Below, in pieces: positions 30,784 to 39,454 of a stretch of DNA of 64,000 nucleotides. The position numbers and the translations under genes are program-made. The stretch is from Pseudomonas putida (GTDB lineage: Bacteria; Pseudomonadota; Gammaproteobacteria; Pseudomonadales; Pseudomonadaceae): NCBI RefSeq assembly GCF_028682635.1, contig NZ_JANHLK010000015.1, positions 102,873 through 166,872 on the forward strand, written 5' to 3'. The notes under the pieces were generated by a model. The model was not told the origin of the DNA. It searched no databases and saw only the letters and a program-made list of their open reading frames with translations. Every line of letters begins with the position of its first letter. The stretch's first letter is position 1.

Positions 30784-30870
30784 TGTAGGAGCCGGCTTGC
30801 TGGCGATTGCATCACCACGGTGAGACTGGCAAACCGCGGTGATCGCATCGCCAGCAAGCCGGCTCCTACA
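30784..30870. repeat. REP inverted pair (REPIN) between phaC1 and phaZ
   Basis: tgtaggagccggcttgctgg then cgat and its exact reverse complement atcgccagcaagccggctcc then taca, with a spacer that also has a caccacggt/accgcggtg dyad. It begins 11 bases after the phaC1 stop, inside the presumed operon. Confidence 0.88.
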
Positions 30871-30913
30871 GGATGTGTGTCAGGAACCAAGATCCACCCA
30901 CAGGGCCAGAAGC

Positions 30914-31765
30914 ATGCCGCAACCGTTCATATTCCGCACCGTCGACCTGGATGGCCAGACCCTCCGCACGGCGGTGCGCCCCGGCAAGCCTCACTTGACG
31001 CCCTTGCTGATCTTCAACGGCATCGGCGCCAACCTGGAGCTGGTGTTTCCATTCGTCGCAGCGCTGGACCCGGACCTGGAAGTCATCGCCTTCGACGTAC
31101 CCGGTGTCGGCGGTTCGTCGACGCCGAATCTTCCCTATCGCTTTCCAAGCCTGGCGAAACTCACGGCACGCATGCTCGACTACCTCGACTACGGGCAAGT
31201 CAATGTGATCGGCGTGTCCTGGGGTGGTGCGCTTGCGCAACAGTTCGCCTTTGACTATCCGGAGCGTTGCAAGAAGCTTGTCCTGGCAGCGACGGCAGCA
31301 GGCGCGGTGATGGTGCCGGGCAAGCCGAAAGTCTTGTGGATGATGGCCAGCCCACGGCGCTACATCCAGCCCTCCCATGTGATCCGCATTGCGCCGATGA
31401 TCTACGGCGGCGCGTTCCGTCGCGACCCGACGCTGGCCGCGAGCCATGCAGCGAAGGTCCGTTCGGCAGGCAAGCTCGGTTACTACTGGCAACTATTCGC
31501 CGGCTTCGGCTGGACCAGCATCCACTGGCTGCACAAGATCAATCAGCCGACCCTGGTCCTGGCCGGCGACGACGATCCACTGATCCCGCTGATCAACATG
31601 CGCTTGCTCGCCTGGCGGATTCCCAATGCCCAGTTGCACATTATCGATGACGGCCATCTGTTCCTGATTACCCGGGCCGAAGCGGTGGCACCGATCATCA
31701 TGAAGTTCCTCGAGGAGGAGCGCCTGCGTGCAGTGATGCACCCGCATCCGGCGCCACTGAGCTGA
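30914..31765 (+). CDS. phaZ: Intracellular mcl-PHA depolymerase
   Basis: Granule-bound serine hydrolase that releases 3-hydroxy acids from stored mcl-PHA. The 283 residues form an alpha/beta-hydrolase with the nucleophile elbow GVSWGG (Ser102), Asp in LAGDDDPLIP and His in DDGHLFLITR. The ATG at 30914 gives MPQPFIFRTVDLDGQTLRTA, the usual N-terminus; the open frame upstream runs through the REP. It sits between the two synthases as in other mcl-PHA producers. Confidence 0.96.
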   Translation: MPQPFIFRTVDLDGQTLRTAVRPGKPHLTPLLIFNGIGANLELVFPFVAALDPDLEVIAFDVPGVGGSSTPNLPYRFPSLAKLTARMLDYLDYGQVNVIGVSWGGALAQQFAFDYPERCKKLVLAATAAGAVMVPGKPKVLWMMASPRRYIQPSHVIRIAPMIYGGAFRRDPTLAASHAAKVRSAGKLGYYWQLFAGFGWTSIHWLHKINQPTLVLAGDDDPLIPLINMRLLAWRIPNAQLHIIDDGHLFLITRAEAVAPIIMKFLEEERLRAVMHPHPAPLS

Positions 31766-31894
31766 TCGGCCCATTTTTTGTATAGGAAAGAGGGGGCGGC
31801 GGCACATCGCACCGCGCAACAACCCGTTACAGCGTCTATGGTGTTCTGGTTCGGTGTTTTGTATTTGGCCTGGAAGACGAAGGAGTGTTGAGTC

Positions 31895-33577
31895 ATGCGC
31901 GATAAAACTGCGAGGGAGTCACTACCCACTCCCGCCGCGTTCATCAACGCACAAAGTGCGATTACCGGCCTGCGCGGCCGGGATCTGGTTTCGACTTTGC
32001 GCAGTGTGGCCGCCCATGGCCTGCGCAACCCCGTGCACACCGCTCGACACGCCTTGAAACTGGGCGGTCAACTGGGCCGCGTGCTGCTGGGCGACACCCT
32101 GCACCCGACCAACCCGCAAGACCGTCGTTTCGACGATCCGGCGTGGAGCCTCAACCCCTTTTACCGTCGCAGCCTGCAGGCCTACCTGAGCTGGCAGAAG
32201 CAGGTCAAAAGCTGGATCGACGACAGCAACATGAACCCGGACGATCGCGCCCGCGCGCACTTCGCGTTCGCCCTGCTCAACGATGCCGTGTCGCCGTCCA
32301 ACAGCCTGCTCAATCCCCTGGCGATCAAGGAAATCTTCAACTCCGGCGGCAACAGCCTGGTGCGCGGGATCGGCCATCTGGTCGATGACCTCCTGCACAA
32401 CGACGGGTTGCCCCGGCAGGTCACCAAGCACGCATTCGAGGTCGGCAAGACCGTCGCCTCCACCACCGGCGCCGTGGTGTTTCGCAACGAACTGCTGGAG
32501 CTGATCCAATACAAGCCGATGAGCGAAAAGCAGTATTCGAAACCGTTGCTGGTGGTGCCGCCACAGATCAACAAGTACTACATTTTCGACCTCAGCCCGC
32601 ACAACAGCTTCGTCCAGTACGCGCTCAAGAACGGCCTGCAGACCTTCGTGATCAGCTGGCGCAATCCGGATGTGCGGCACCGCGAATGGGGCCTGTCGAC
32701 TTACGTTGAAGCAGTGGAAGAAGCCATGAACGTGTGCCGGGCGATCACCGGCGCGCGCGAAGTCAACCTGATGGGCGCCTGCGCCGGCGGGCTGACCATT
32801 GCCGCCTTGCAGGGTCACCTGCAAGCCAAGCGCCAGCTGCGCCGCGTTTCCAGCGCGACCTACCTGGTGAGTCTGCTCGACAGCCAACTGGACAGCCCGG
32901 CCACGCTCTTCGCCGACGAACAGACCCTGGAAGCCGCCAAGCGCCGCTCCTACCAGAAAGGCGTCCTGGACGGCCGCGACATGGCCAAGGTGTTCGCCTG
33001 GATGCGCCCCAACGATTTGATCTGGAGCTACTTCGTCAACAACTACCTGATGGGCAAGGAGCCGCCGGCGTTCGACATTCTCTACTGGAACAACGACAAC
33101 ACACGCCTGCCGGCCGCCCTGCATGGTGACTTGCTGGACTTCTTCAAGCACAACCCGCTGAGCCATCCCGGTGGCCTGGAAGTGTGCGGCACCCCGATCG
33201 ATTTGCAGAAGGTCAATGTCGACAGTTTCAGCGTGGCCGGCATCAACGACCACATCACACCGTGGGACGCCGTGTATCGCTCGACCCTGCTGCTCGGTGG
33301 CGAGCGCCGCTTCGTCCTGTCCAACAGCGGTCATATACAGAGCATTCTCAACCCGCCGAACAATCCGAAAGCCAACTACGTCGAAGGCACAAAACTGAGC
33401 AGCGACCCCAGGGCCTGGTACTACGACGCCAAGCCCGTCGCCGGTAGCTGGTGGACGCAATGGCTGAGCTGGATTCAGGAGCGCTCGGGTGCGCAGAAAG
33501 AAACCCACATGGCCCTCGGCAATCAGAATTATCCACCGATGGAAGCGGCGCCCGGAACCTACGTGCGCGTGCGCTGA
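31895..33577 (+). CDS. phaC2: Class II poly(3-hydroxyalkanoate) synthase 2
   Basis: Second mcl-PHA synthase, 560 residues and clearly homologous to PhaC1 along its whole length. The nucleophile box is GACAGG with Cys296, the Asp region is GINDHITPW and the His region is SNSGHIQSILNPPNNPK. The synthase box thus has Ala where PhaC1 has Ser after the Cys. The ATG is preceded by GAAGGAG. A 129-base gap from phaZ leaves room for an own promoter, though none is clear. It is followed by phaD after 57 bases. Confidence 0.96.
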   Translation: MRDKTARESLPTPAAFINAQSAITGLRGRDLVSTLRSVAAHGLRNPVHTARHALKLGGQLGRVLLGDTLHPTNPQDRRFDDPAWSLNPFYRRSLQAYLSWQKQVKSWIDDSNMNPDDRARAHFAFALLNDAVSPSNSLLNPLAIKEIFNSGGNSLVRGIGHLVDDLLHNDGLPRQVTKHAFEVGKTVASTTGAVVFRNELLELIQYKPMSEKQYSKPLLVVPPQINKYYIFDLSPHNSFVQYALKNGLQTFVISWRNPDVRHREWGLSTYVEAVEEAMNVCRAITGAREVNLMGACAGGLTIAALQGHLQAKRQLRRVSSATYLVSLLDSQLDSPATLFADEQTLEAAKRRSYQKGVLDGRDMAKVFAWMRPNDLIWSYFVNNYLMGKEPPAFDILYWNNDNTRLPAALHGDLLDFFKHNPLSHPGGLEVCGTPIDLQKVNVDSFSVAGINDHITPWDAVYRSTLLLGGERRFVLSNSGHIQSILNPPNNPKANYVEGTKLSSDPRAWYYDAKPVAGSWWTQWLSWIQERSGAQKETHMALGNQNYPPMEAAPGTYVRVR

Positions 33578-33634
33578 TGTTCAACGACCACGGCCCCTGC
33601 CGGCCGTGGCATGACCCGATCATAAGAAGACTGG

Positions 33635-34255
33635 ATGAAAACCCGCGACCGGATCCTCGAATGTGCCCTGCAATTGTTCAACGAGAAGGGCGAACCGAAT
33701 GTTTCCACCATGGAAGTCGCCAACGAAATGGGCATCAGCCCGGGCAACCTGTACTACCACTTCCACGGCAAGGAACCACTGATTCTCGGCCTGTTCGAAC
33801 GTTTCCAGGCCGAACTGTCACCGTTGCTCGACCCACCGGCCGACGTCGAACTGGCCCCCGAGGATTACTGGCTGTTCCTGCACCTGATCGTCGAACGCCT
33901 GTCCCACTATCGCTTTCTGTTCCAGGACCTGTCGAACCTGGCCGGGCGCTTGCCGAAACTGGCCAAGGGCATTCGCAACCTGCTCAATGCACTCAAGCGC
34001 ACCCTGGCGTCATTGCTGGCCCGATTGAAGGCCTTGGGGCAGTTGGTCAGCGACACCCAGGCGCTGGGGCAACTGGTGGAGCAAATCACCCTGACGCTGC
34101 TGTTCTCACTGGACTACCAGCGGATTCTCGGCCGCGAAGGCGAAGTGCGATTGGTGGTCTACCAGATCATGATGCTGGTGGCGCCGCATTTGTTGCCGTC
34201 GATCAAGGCGGCGACCGAGCAGATGGCGATGCAGTACCTGGAAGATCACGACTAA
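33635..34255 (+). CDS. phaD: TetR-family regulator PhaD
   Basis: A 206-residue TetR-type protein. The N-terminal helix-turn-helix domain contains RILECALQLFNEKGEPNVSTMEVANEMGISPGNLYYHFHGKEPL (motif positions about 6-50, recognition helix around ISPGNLYYHF), followed by a helical ligand domain. In P. putida PhaD is an activator of the phaC1 and phaI promoters that senses a PHA-derived metabolite. The gene closes the plus-strand pha operon and is followed by a bidirectional terminator shared with phaF. Confidence 0.95.
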   Translation: MKTRDRILECALQLFNEKGEPNVSTMEVANEMGISPGNLYYHFHGKEPLILGLFERFQAELSPLLDPPADVELAPEDYWLFLHLIVERLSHYRFLFQDLSNLAGRLPKLAKGIRNLLNALKRTLASLLARLKALGQLVSDTQALGQLVEQITLTLLFSLDYQRILGREGEVRLVVYQIMMLVAPHLLPSIKAATEQMAMQYLEDHD

Positions 34256-34296
34256 CAAATGTGAGGCCTGTGGCGCTCAGGGAATCTTGCACAAAC

Positions 34297-34332
34297 AAAA
34301 ACGCCCGACCTTGGCAGGCCGGGCGTTTTTTT
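34297..34332. terminator. Bidirectional terminator between phaD and phaF
   Basis: AAAAACGCCCGACC-TTGGCA-GGCCGGGCGTTTTTTT provides a T-tract on either strand and serves the convergent phaCZCD and phaIF units. Confidence 0.92.
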
Positions 34333-34343
34333 GAGCCCTGGAA

Positions 34344-35183
34344 TCAGGACTGACTGGTTGGCGTCGATGGAGCTGGCGCGGCAGTCGGGGTCACAGCAGG
34401 GGTCGGCGCGGTAGCGGAGTTCGAGGTGCTTGCCGGCGTTACCGGGGTTGCCGGTTTGGCGGCAGCCACTGCTGGTTTGGGTGCGGCAGCTTTGGGAGCG
34501 GCCGGTTTTTTCGCTGCTGGTTTCTTCGCAGCAGCAGGTTTTGCCGCTGGCTTGGCTGCCGGTTTGGCGGCAGCGGTTTTCGCTGCAGGCTTGGCGGCGG
34601 TTTTAGCGGCTGCCGGTTTGGCCGCTGGTTTGGCGGCGGCTGGCTTGGCAGCAGCGGTTTTTGCAGCCGGTTTGGCGGCAGCGGTTTTAGCCGCAGGCTT
34701 GGCCAATGGCTTGGCTGCGGTTTTGGCGGCCGGCTTGGCTGCCGCGGTTTTCGCCGCAACAGGCGCAACCTTGGCACCGGTGAGTTTTTCGATTTGCTTG
34801 GTCAGGGTATCGACCTTGCTGTGCAGCGCCTTGACTTCATTGCGGCTTGGTACGCCCAGACGCGAAATGGCGCTGTTCAGGCGCTTGTCGAAAGCCCCTT
34901 CCAGCTCATCCCATTTGCCCATTGCGCGATCTTTCACGCCGCTGATGCGCGACTTGGCCGAAGAAGCGGAGTCCTTGGCGGCGTCGACAGTTTTGCCAAC
35001 AGCGTTCTTGGTCAGCTTCTCGGCTTTCTCGCCGTCTTTAACCAGTGAGTCGAAGAGTTTGCTGCCGTCAGTGTCGATCTTCGAGTACACGCCTAAACCA
35101 GCCAGCCAGATTTTGCGGGAGTAGTCTTCGACTTTCCCGATCCACGAGCTGCCTTCTTTTTCGGTGTTCTTTTTACCAGCCAT
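34344..35183 (-). CDS. phaF: Phasin PhaF (granule-associated, histone-like C-terminus)
   Basis: PHA granule protein that also binds DNA and helps partition granules between daughter cells. The 279 residues consist of an N-terminal phasin domain (about 10-135; SRKIWLAGLGVYSKIDTDGSK, then a leucine-zipper-like segment VDTLTKQIEKL). A long Ala/Lys/Pro-rich tail of AAKPAAK/KTAAAKP repeats (about 140-240), resembling histone H1, comes next, and an acid-free Thr/Pro/Ala end. The repeat region is internally repetitive at the DNA level, so its length could vary between strains or be misassembled. It follows phaI by 10 bases. Confidence 0.95.
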   Translation of the reverse strand: MAGKKNTEKEGSSWIGKVEDYSRKIWLAGLGVYSKIDTDGSKLFDSLVKDGEKAEKLTKNAVGKTVDAAKDSASSAKSRISGVKDRAMGKWDELEGAFDKRLNSAISRLGVPSRNEVKALHSKVDTLTKQIEKLTGAKVAPVAAKTAAAKPAAKTAAKPLAKPAAKTAAAKPAAKTAAAKPAAAKPAAKPAAAKTAAKPAAKTAAAKPAAKPAAKPAAAKKPAAKKPAAPKAAAPKPAVAAAKPATPVTPASTSNSATAPTPAVTPTAAPAPSTPTSQS

Positions 35184-35193
35184 CCCGTTCTCC

Positions 35194-35616
35194 TTAAGAT
35201 TTACGCGCGACGCGTTCGAGCAGTGCCGTCAGCTCATCGAGCTTGGCAGAGAGTGTCTCAACGTCATGTTTAGACGGAATGCCGATACGATTCAAGGTAC
35301 TTGCGACACGCGAGTCAAACACTCTCTCGACTTTGTCGAGCTGAACTTCGACCTTGCCTTTGAAAGTGCTGACTTCAGTCTTGGCTTCATCGATCTCGGC
35401 ATTGGCCGCTTCAAGCTTCTCGGCAACTACTTTTTTGCCTTTGGTTTCAACTGCTTGCCCAGCCTTGATCAACTCTTGAAAGTACTCGCTACCTTCTTGG
35501 CCGACCTTGGTGTAGGCACCCAGGCCTGCCAACCAGATCCGGCGTGCATAGGATTTGACGTCACGCACAGCGGTCGCCGATGCGTCGATTTTTTTCTTCA
35601 AAATTACTTTGGCCAT
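35194..35616 (-). CDS. phaI: Phasin PhaI
   Basis: Minor-size phasin that coats mcl-PHA granules. The 140 residues start MAKVILKKKIDASATAVRDV and share with the PhaF N-terminus the YARRIWLAGLGAYTKVGQEG segment and a terminal leucine-rich coiled coil (LSAKLDELTALLERV). The ATG at 35616 has GAGGTG upstream; the longer open frame adds 20 residues not typical of the family. The phaI promoter upstream is expected to be PhaD-dependent, but I cannot pinpoint the operator. Confidence 0.95.
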   Translation of the reverse strand: MAKVILKKKIDASATAVRDVKSYARRIWLAGLGAYTKVGQEGSEYFQELIKAGQAVETKGKKVVAEKLEAANAEIDEAKTEVSTFKGKVEVQLDKVERVFDSRVASTLNRIGIPSKHDVETLSAKLDELTALLERVARKS

Positions 35617-35747
35617 GGTGCACCTCACGCGCAGAAGGTTTGAGGAACTGCCCGCGAAAGTGTCGGGCTCAGGCACAAAGTAGGGAGAAAAATTAGAAAC
35701 GGCACCCTAACAACTGACATAAACCTCTAGACACACCGCAATCAAAA

Positions 35748-35837
35748 TGTGGGAGCGGGCTTGTTCGCGAAAGCGGTGTGTCATTCAACATTGATGTCGA
35801 CTGACCTGGCGCTTTCGCGAGCAAGCCCGCTCCCACA
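35748..35837. repeat. REP inverted pair (REPIN), gctcgcgaa type
   Basis: tgtgggagcgggcttgttcg then cgaaagc at the left is mirrored by gctttcgcgagcaagcccgc then tcccaca at the right. The left arm carries one substitution (gttcgcgaa for gctcgcgaa). It lies between phaI and the small PHA gene. Confidence 0.87.
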
Positions 35838-35861
35838 GGGGGTCTCATTTCGTCCGAAAAA

Positions 35862-36137
35862 TCAGACGAGGGCTTTATCCAGCGCCTTCTCGATTTCCGC
35901 TTTGATCATGCCGCTCATGGCCGACATCATCAGGCCCAGTTCCACATCGACCTTGATCGAATCATCGGTGACATGCACCGCACCTTTCACACCCGAACGC
36001 TTGAGATTCAGGGTGTCACCCGACCACTGCGGCTCCAGGCCATACTGATCGTGAAGTTTCTGCGCCAGCTTGTCGGCCTTCTCGCGCGCCGCTTCCTTAC
36101 CCAGGCCGTGGGCCCGTTCAACACTAATATGGGCCAT
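35862..36137 (-). CDS. PHA granule region (polyhydroxyalkanoic acid system) family protein
   Basis: A 91-residue cytoplasmic protein starting MAHISVERAHGLGKEAAREKA. It matches the small family found next to PHA genes in pseudomonads (KADKLAQKLHDQYGLEPQWSGDTL, a conserved small alpha/beta fold). The function is not established. It is oriented with phaI/phaF but separated by a REP element, so it is probably its own unit. Confidence in the family is good; confidence in any role in PHA metabolism is low. Confidence 0.82.
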   Translation of the reverse strand: MAHISVERAHGLGKEAAREKADKLAQKLHDQYGLEPQWSGDTLNLKRSGVKGAVHVTDDSIKVDVELGLMMSAMSGMIKAEIEKALDKALV

Positions 36138-36292
36138 CGAATGACTCCTGCTTTATGAATGCTTTCCCGAGACATCTTGACCTCTGCTGCGTCAAAACGT
36201 CCCGATGGTTGCCCATCTTACCTTCAGCCTTGCCAAGACAAAGCATGCCTTGGGGATTAGAATGTCGCGCATTCTCTTTTGGTGACAGCGAT

Positions 36293-37063
36293 ATGACTGA
36301 TCAGCGCAAAGGCAACGACGCCGAACCCACCACTCACTTCGGCTTCAAAAACGTTCCGGAAAGCCAGAAAGCGGAAAAAGTCGCTGAGGTTTTCCACTCG
36401 GTAGCCGCCAAGTACGACCTGATGAACGACCTCCTGTCGAGCGGCATGCACCGTCTGTGGAAGCGTTTCGCGATCGAACTGTCGGGCGTGCGCACCGGCA
36501 ACCGGGTGCTGGACATCGCCGGTGGCACGGGCGACCTGACCCGCAAATTCTCGCACCTCGTGGGCCCGACCGGCCAGGTAGTGCTGGCCGACATCAACGA
36601 ATCCATGCTCAAGGTCGGTCGTGATCGCCTGCTGGACCTGGGTGTGGCCGGCAACGTCGAATTCGTCCAGGCCGATGCGGAAAAACTGCCGTTCCCGGAC
36701 AACCATTTCGACTGCGTGACCATCGCCTTCGGCCTGCGCAACGTGACGCACAAGGAAGATGCCCTGCGCTCCATGCTGCGCGTGCTCAAGCCAGGCGGCC
36801 GCTTGCTGGTGCTGGAGTTCTCCAAGCCGACCAACGCGCTGATGTCCAAGGCCTACGACGCCTACTCGTTCGCCTTCATGCCGCTGATGGGCAAGCTGAT
36901 CACCAACGACTCGGAAAGCTACCGCTACCTGGCCGAATCGATCCGCATGCACCCGAACCAGGAAACCCTGAAGTCGATGATGGTCGAGGCCGGTTTCGAC
37001 CGCGTGACCTATCACAACATGACCGCAGGCATCGTCGCCCTGCACCGCGGCATCAAGCCCTGA
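36293..37063 (+). CDS. ubiE: Ubiquinone/menaquinone C-methyltransferase UbiE
   Basis: SAM-dependent C-methylation of 2-polyprenyl-6-methoxy-benzoquinol in ubiquinone synthesis. The 256 residues carry the UbiE signature VFHSVAAKYDLMNDLLSSGMHRLWKR (within about 27-60), the SAM-binding VLDIAGGTGDL and the FGLRNVT segment. I chose ATG 36293 (MTDQRKGND), with GGTGAC 6 bases upstream. The open frame extends 46 codons further with no family similarity. First gene of ubiE-ubiJ-ubiB, overlapping ubiJ. Confidence 0.97.
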   Translation: MTDQRKGNDAEPTTHFGFKNVPESQKAEKVAEVFHSVAAKYDLMNDLLSSGMHRLWKRFAIELSGVRTGNRVLDIAGGTGDLTRKFSHLVGPTGQVVLADINESMLKVGRDRLLDLGVAGNVEFVQADAEKLPFPDNHFDCVTIAFGLRNVTHKEDALRSMLRVLKPGGRLLVLEFSKPTNALMSKAYDAYSFAFMPLMGKLITNDSESYRYLAESIRMHPNQETLKSMMVEAGFDRVTYHNMTAGIVALHRGIKP

Positions 37064-37686
37064 TGCTGCTCGCCGGCCTGCTCGCCAGCGTAGAACTCGG
37101 CCTGAACCGGGTGCTGCGTCTCGACAGCACGGCGCTGCCGCGGCTGGCGCATTTGAGCGGCAGGGTGATTGCCGTCGATTGCCGCAGCCCGGCGTTGCAG
37201 GTGTTCATCCTGCCCAGCGACGAAGGCCTGATGCTCGCCTCCCAGTGGGAAACCGGCGCCGACTGCACCCTGCGTGCACCGGCTTCGAGCCTGCTGAAAC
37301 TGGCCATGAGCAAGGACAAGACTGCGATCCTGCACAGCCCTGAAGTCGAACTCGACGGCGACAGCGGCGTGCTGCTGGAACTGGCGGCGATCCTTCAGGA
37401 CCTGGAGCTGGACTGGGAGTACGAACTCTCGCGCTGGCTGGGGCCGGTCGCCACGCAACTGCTCGGCGGTCACCTGCGCAGTCGTGCCCGCTGGTATCAG
37501 CAAGGGTTCGCCAGCCTGGGCCAGAACCTGGGCGAATACCTGGCCGAAGAGTCGCGCACCCTTGTCGGTCAGCGCGAAGCCGAAGCCCGTTTCAGTGAAC
37601 TGGACCAGATCAAAGTCGATCTGGAACGTCTCGAGGCGCGTTTCGAGCGCCTTTCCCGATCCCTCGACCCAAGCGATAACGCATGA
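37063..37686 (+). CDS. ubiJ: Ubiquinone biosynthesis accessory factor UbiJ
   Basis: A 207-residue protein with an N-terminal SCP2 sterol-carrier-like domain (about 10-110) that binds lipid intermediates, and a C-terminal helical/coiled-coil part ending LDQIKVDLERLEARFERLSR. In E. coli UbiJ scaffolds the ubiquinone-synthesis complex with UbiK. The start ATG overlaps the ubiE stop by one base (TGATG) and its stop overlaps the ubiB start, the standard ubiEJB arrangement. Confidence 0.92.
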   Translation: MLLAGLLASVELGLNRVLRLDSTALPRLAHLSGRVIAVDCRSPALQVFILPSDEGLMLASQWETGADCTLRAPASSLLKLAMSKDKTAILHSPEVELDGDSGVLLELAAILQDLELDWEYELSRWLGPVATQLLGGHLRSRARWYQQGFASLGQNLGEYLAEESRTLVGQREAEARFSELDQIKVDLERLEARFERLSRSLDPSDNA

Positions 37687-39287
37687 AGCTGCTTGCCGTC
37701 CGCCGTTTGTTGCGCATCCAGCGCGTCGTGATCCGCTACCGCCTCGATGACCTGCTGTTCGCCCTGCCGCTGCCCTGGTTTCTGCGGGCGTTGCGTTATG
37801 CCCTGCCGTGGCGCTGGTTCCCGCGCAAGACCCTGGAGCTGAGCCGTGGCGCGCGCTTGCGCCTGGCGTTGCAGGACCTGGGACCGATCTTCATCAAGTT
37901 CGGGCAGATCCTGTCCACCCGCCGCGACCTGCTGCCGGAAGACATCGCCGACGAGCTGATGATGTTGCAGGACCGCGTGCCGCCGTTCGACTCGCAGCTG
38001 TCGGTCAAGCTGATCGAAGAACAGCTGGGCAAGAAAATCAGTGAAGTATTCAGCCGCTTCGACGTCGAACCGCTGGCCTCGGCGTCGGTGGCCCAGGTGC
38101 ACGCCGCGCAGCTGAAAACCGGCGAAGAAGTGGTGGTCAAGGTGATCCGCCCGGGCCTCAAGCCGGTGATTGCCCAGGACCTGGCGTGGCTGTTCATCCT
38201 CGCCCGCGCCGCCGAAAAACTCTCGGCCGATGCGCGCCTGCTGCACCCGGTAGATGTGGTCCAGGACTACGAAAAAACAATCTACGATGAACTCGACCTG
38301 CTGCGCGAAGCAGCCAACGCCAGCCAGCTGAAGCGCAACTTCGACGGTTCGCCACTGCTGTACGTGCCACAAGTCTATTGGGACTGGTGCCGGCCGAAAG
38401 TGCTGGTGATGGAGCGCATCTACGGCATCCAGGTCACTGACCTCGCGACCCTGGCCGACCAGCGCACCGACATGAAAATGCTCGCCGAACGCGGCGTGGA
38501 GATCTTCTTCACCCAGGTGTTCCGCGACAGCTTTTTCCATGCCGACATGCACCCCGGCAACATCTTCGTCAGCACCGTCAATCCGTGGAGCCCGCAGTAC
38601 ATTGCGATCGACTGCGGCATCGTCGGCAGCCTGACCCCGGAAGACCAGGATTACCTGGCGCGCAACCTGTTCGCCTTCTTCAAGCGTGATTACCGGCGTG
38701 TGGCACAGCTGCACATTGATTCAGGCTGGGTGCCGGCGGAAACCAAACTCAACGAATTCGAAGCGGCAATCCGGACAGTTTGCGAACCGATCTTCGAAAA
38801 ACCGTTAAAAGATATTTCATTCGGCCAGGTGCTGATGCGCCTGTTCCAGACGGCGCGCCGCTTCAACATGGAAGTGCAGCCGCAGCTTGTCCTGCTGCAG
38901 AAAACCCTGCTGAACATCGAAGGCCTGGGCCGTCAGCTGTACCCGGACCTCGACCTGTGGAACACCGCGCAACCCTTCCTCGAACGTTGGATGCGCGAAC
39001 GCGTCAGCCCCAAAGCCCTGCTCGGCAACGTGCAGAGCCAGTTCGAGCAACTGCCGCACCTGGCCAACATGGCCCGCGACCTGCTCGAACGCATGTCCCA
39101 GCCGCACGCCTACGACCCGTCGCCACCCTGGCACCGTCGCCGCGACGACTGGTTCCTGCGCCTGCTCGGCACAGCGCATTTGGCCGGTGGCGCGATCCTC
39201 GCCGCGGGTGGGCCGCTGAACGATCTGGCCTACTGGCCGGCGGGCATCATGATGGCCGTCGGCTTGTATCTGGTCGTTCGTCGATAG
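37683..39287 (+). CDS. ubiB: Ubiquinone biosynthesis kinase-like protein UbiB
   Basis: Membrane-anchored atypical ABC1/ADCK kinase-like protein needed for ubiquinone synthesis, probably extracting lipid intermediates in an ATP-dependent manner. The 534 residues include the KxGQ motif in FIKFGQILSTRRDLLP, the A-rich loop PLASASVAQVHAA, catalytic Lys in VVVKVIRP, HADMHPGNIF and the AIDCGIVG DFG-equivalent. Two C-terminal transmembrane helices follow at about 495-530 (GTAHLAGGAILAAGGPL and AGIMMAVGLYLVV). Confidence 0.97.
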   Translation: MKLLAVRRLLRIQRVVIRYRLDDLLFALPLPWFLRALRYALPWRWFPRKTLELSRGARLRLALQDLGPIFIKFGQILSTRRDLLPEDIADELMMLQDRVPPFDSQLSVKLIEEQLGKKISEVFSRFDVEPLASASVAQVHAAQLKTGEEVVVKVIRPGLKPVIAQDLAWLFILARAAEKLSADARLLHPVDVVQDYEKTIYDELDLLREAANASQLKRNFDGSPLLYVPQVYWDWCRPKVLVMERIYGIQVTDLATLADQRTDMKMLAERGVEIFFTQVFRDSFFHADMHPGNIFVSTVNPWSPQYIAIDCGIVGSLTPEDQDYLARNLFAFFKRDYRRVAQLHIDSGWVPAETKLNEFEAAIRTVCEPIFEKPLKDISFGQVLMRLFQTARRFNMEVQPQLVLLQKTLLNIEGLGRQLYPDLDLWNTAQPFLERWMRERVSPKALLGNVQSQFEQLPHLANMARDLLERMSQPHAYDPSPPWHRRRDDWFLRLLGTAHLAGGAILAAGGPLNDLAYWPAGIMMAVGLYLVVRR

Positions 39288-39294
39288 CAGGATT

Positions 39295-39442
39295 GAGCTG
39301 CAAGTTATAAGCTGCAAGCCTCAAGCGATGTTCATAGCACTCACGTTTGATTCACCCTGTAGATACGTGTGTTACACATTACGAAAGACCGAAGCGCACT
39401 GGCTTTTACTAGCAGCTTGAAGCTTTAAGCTTAAAGCTGCTT
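39295..39442. repeat. Inverted agctgcaag/cttgaagct-type repeat
   Basis: gagctgcaagttataagctg then caagcctcaagc at the left is imperfectly mirrored by agcagcttgaagctttaagc then ttaaagctgctt at the right, with about 85 bases between the arms. It is of the same type as 3307-3407, not the REP family. It fills the ubiB-hisI gap and runs to about 12 bases before the hisI start. Confidence 0.6.
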
Positions 39443-39454
39443 CAGGAACTGAAG

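Noticed and set aside
34400..34770. CRISPR-like regularly repeated sequence
   Set aside because: The repeats are in-frame AAK/KPAAK codons of phaF, with no unique spacers.
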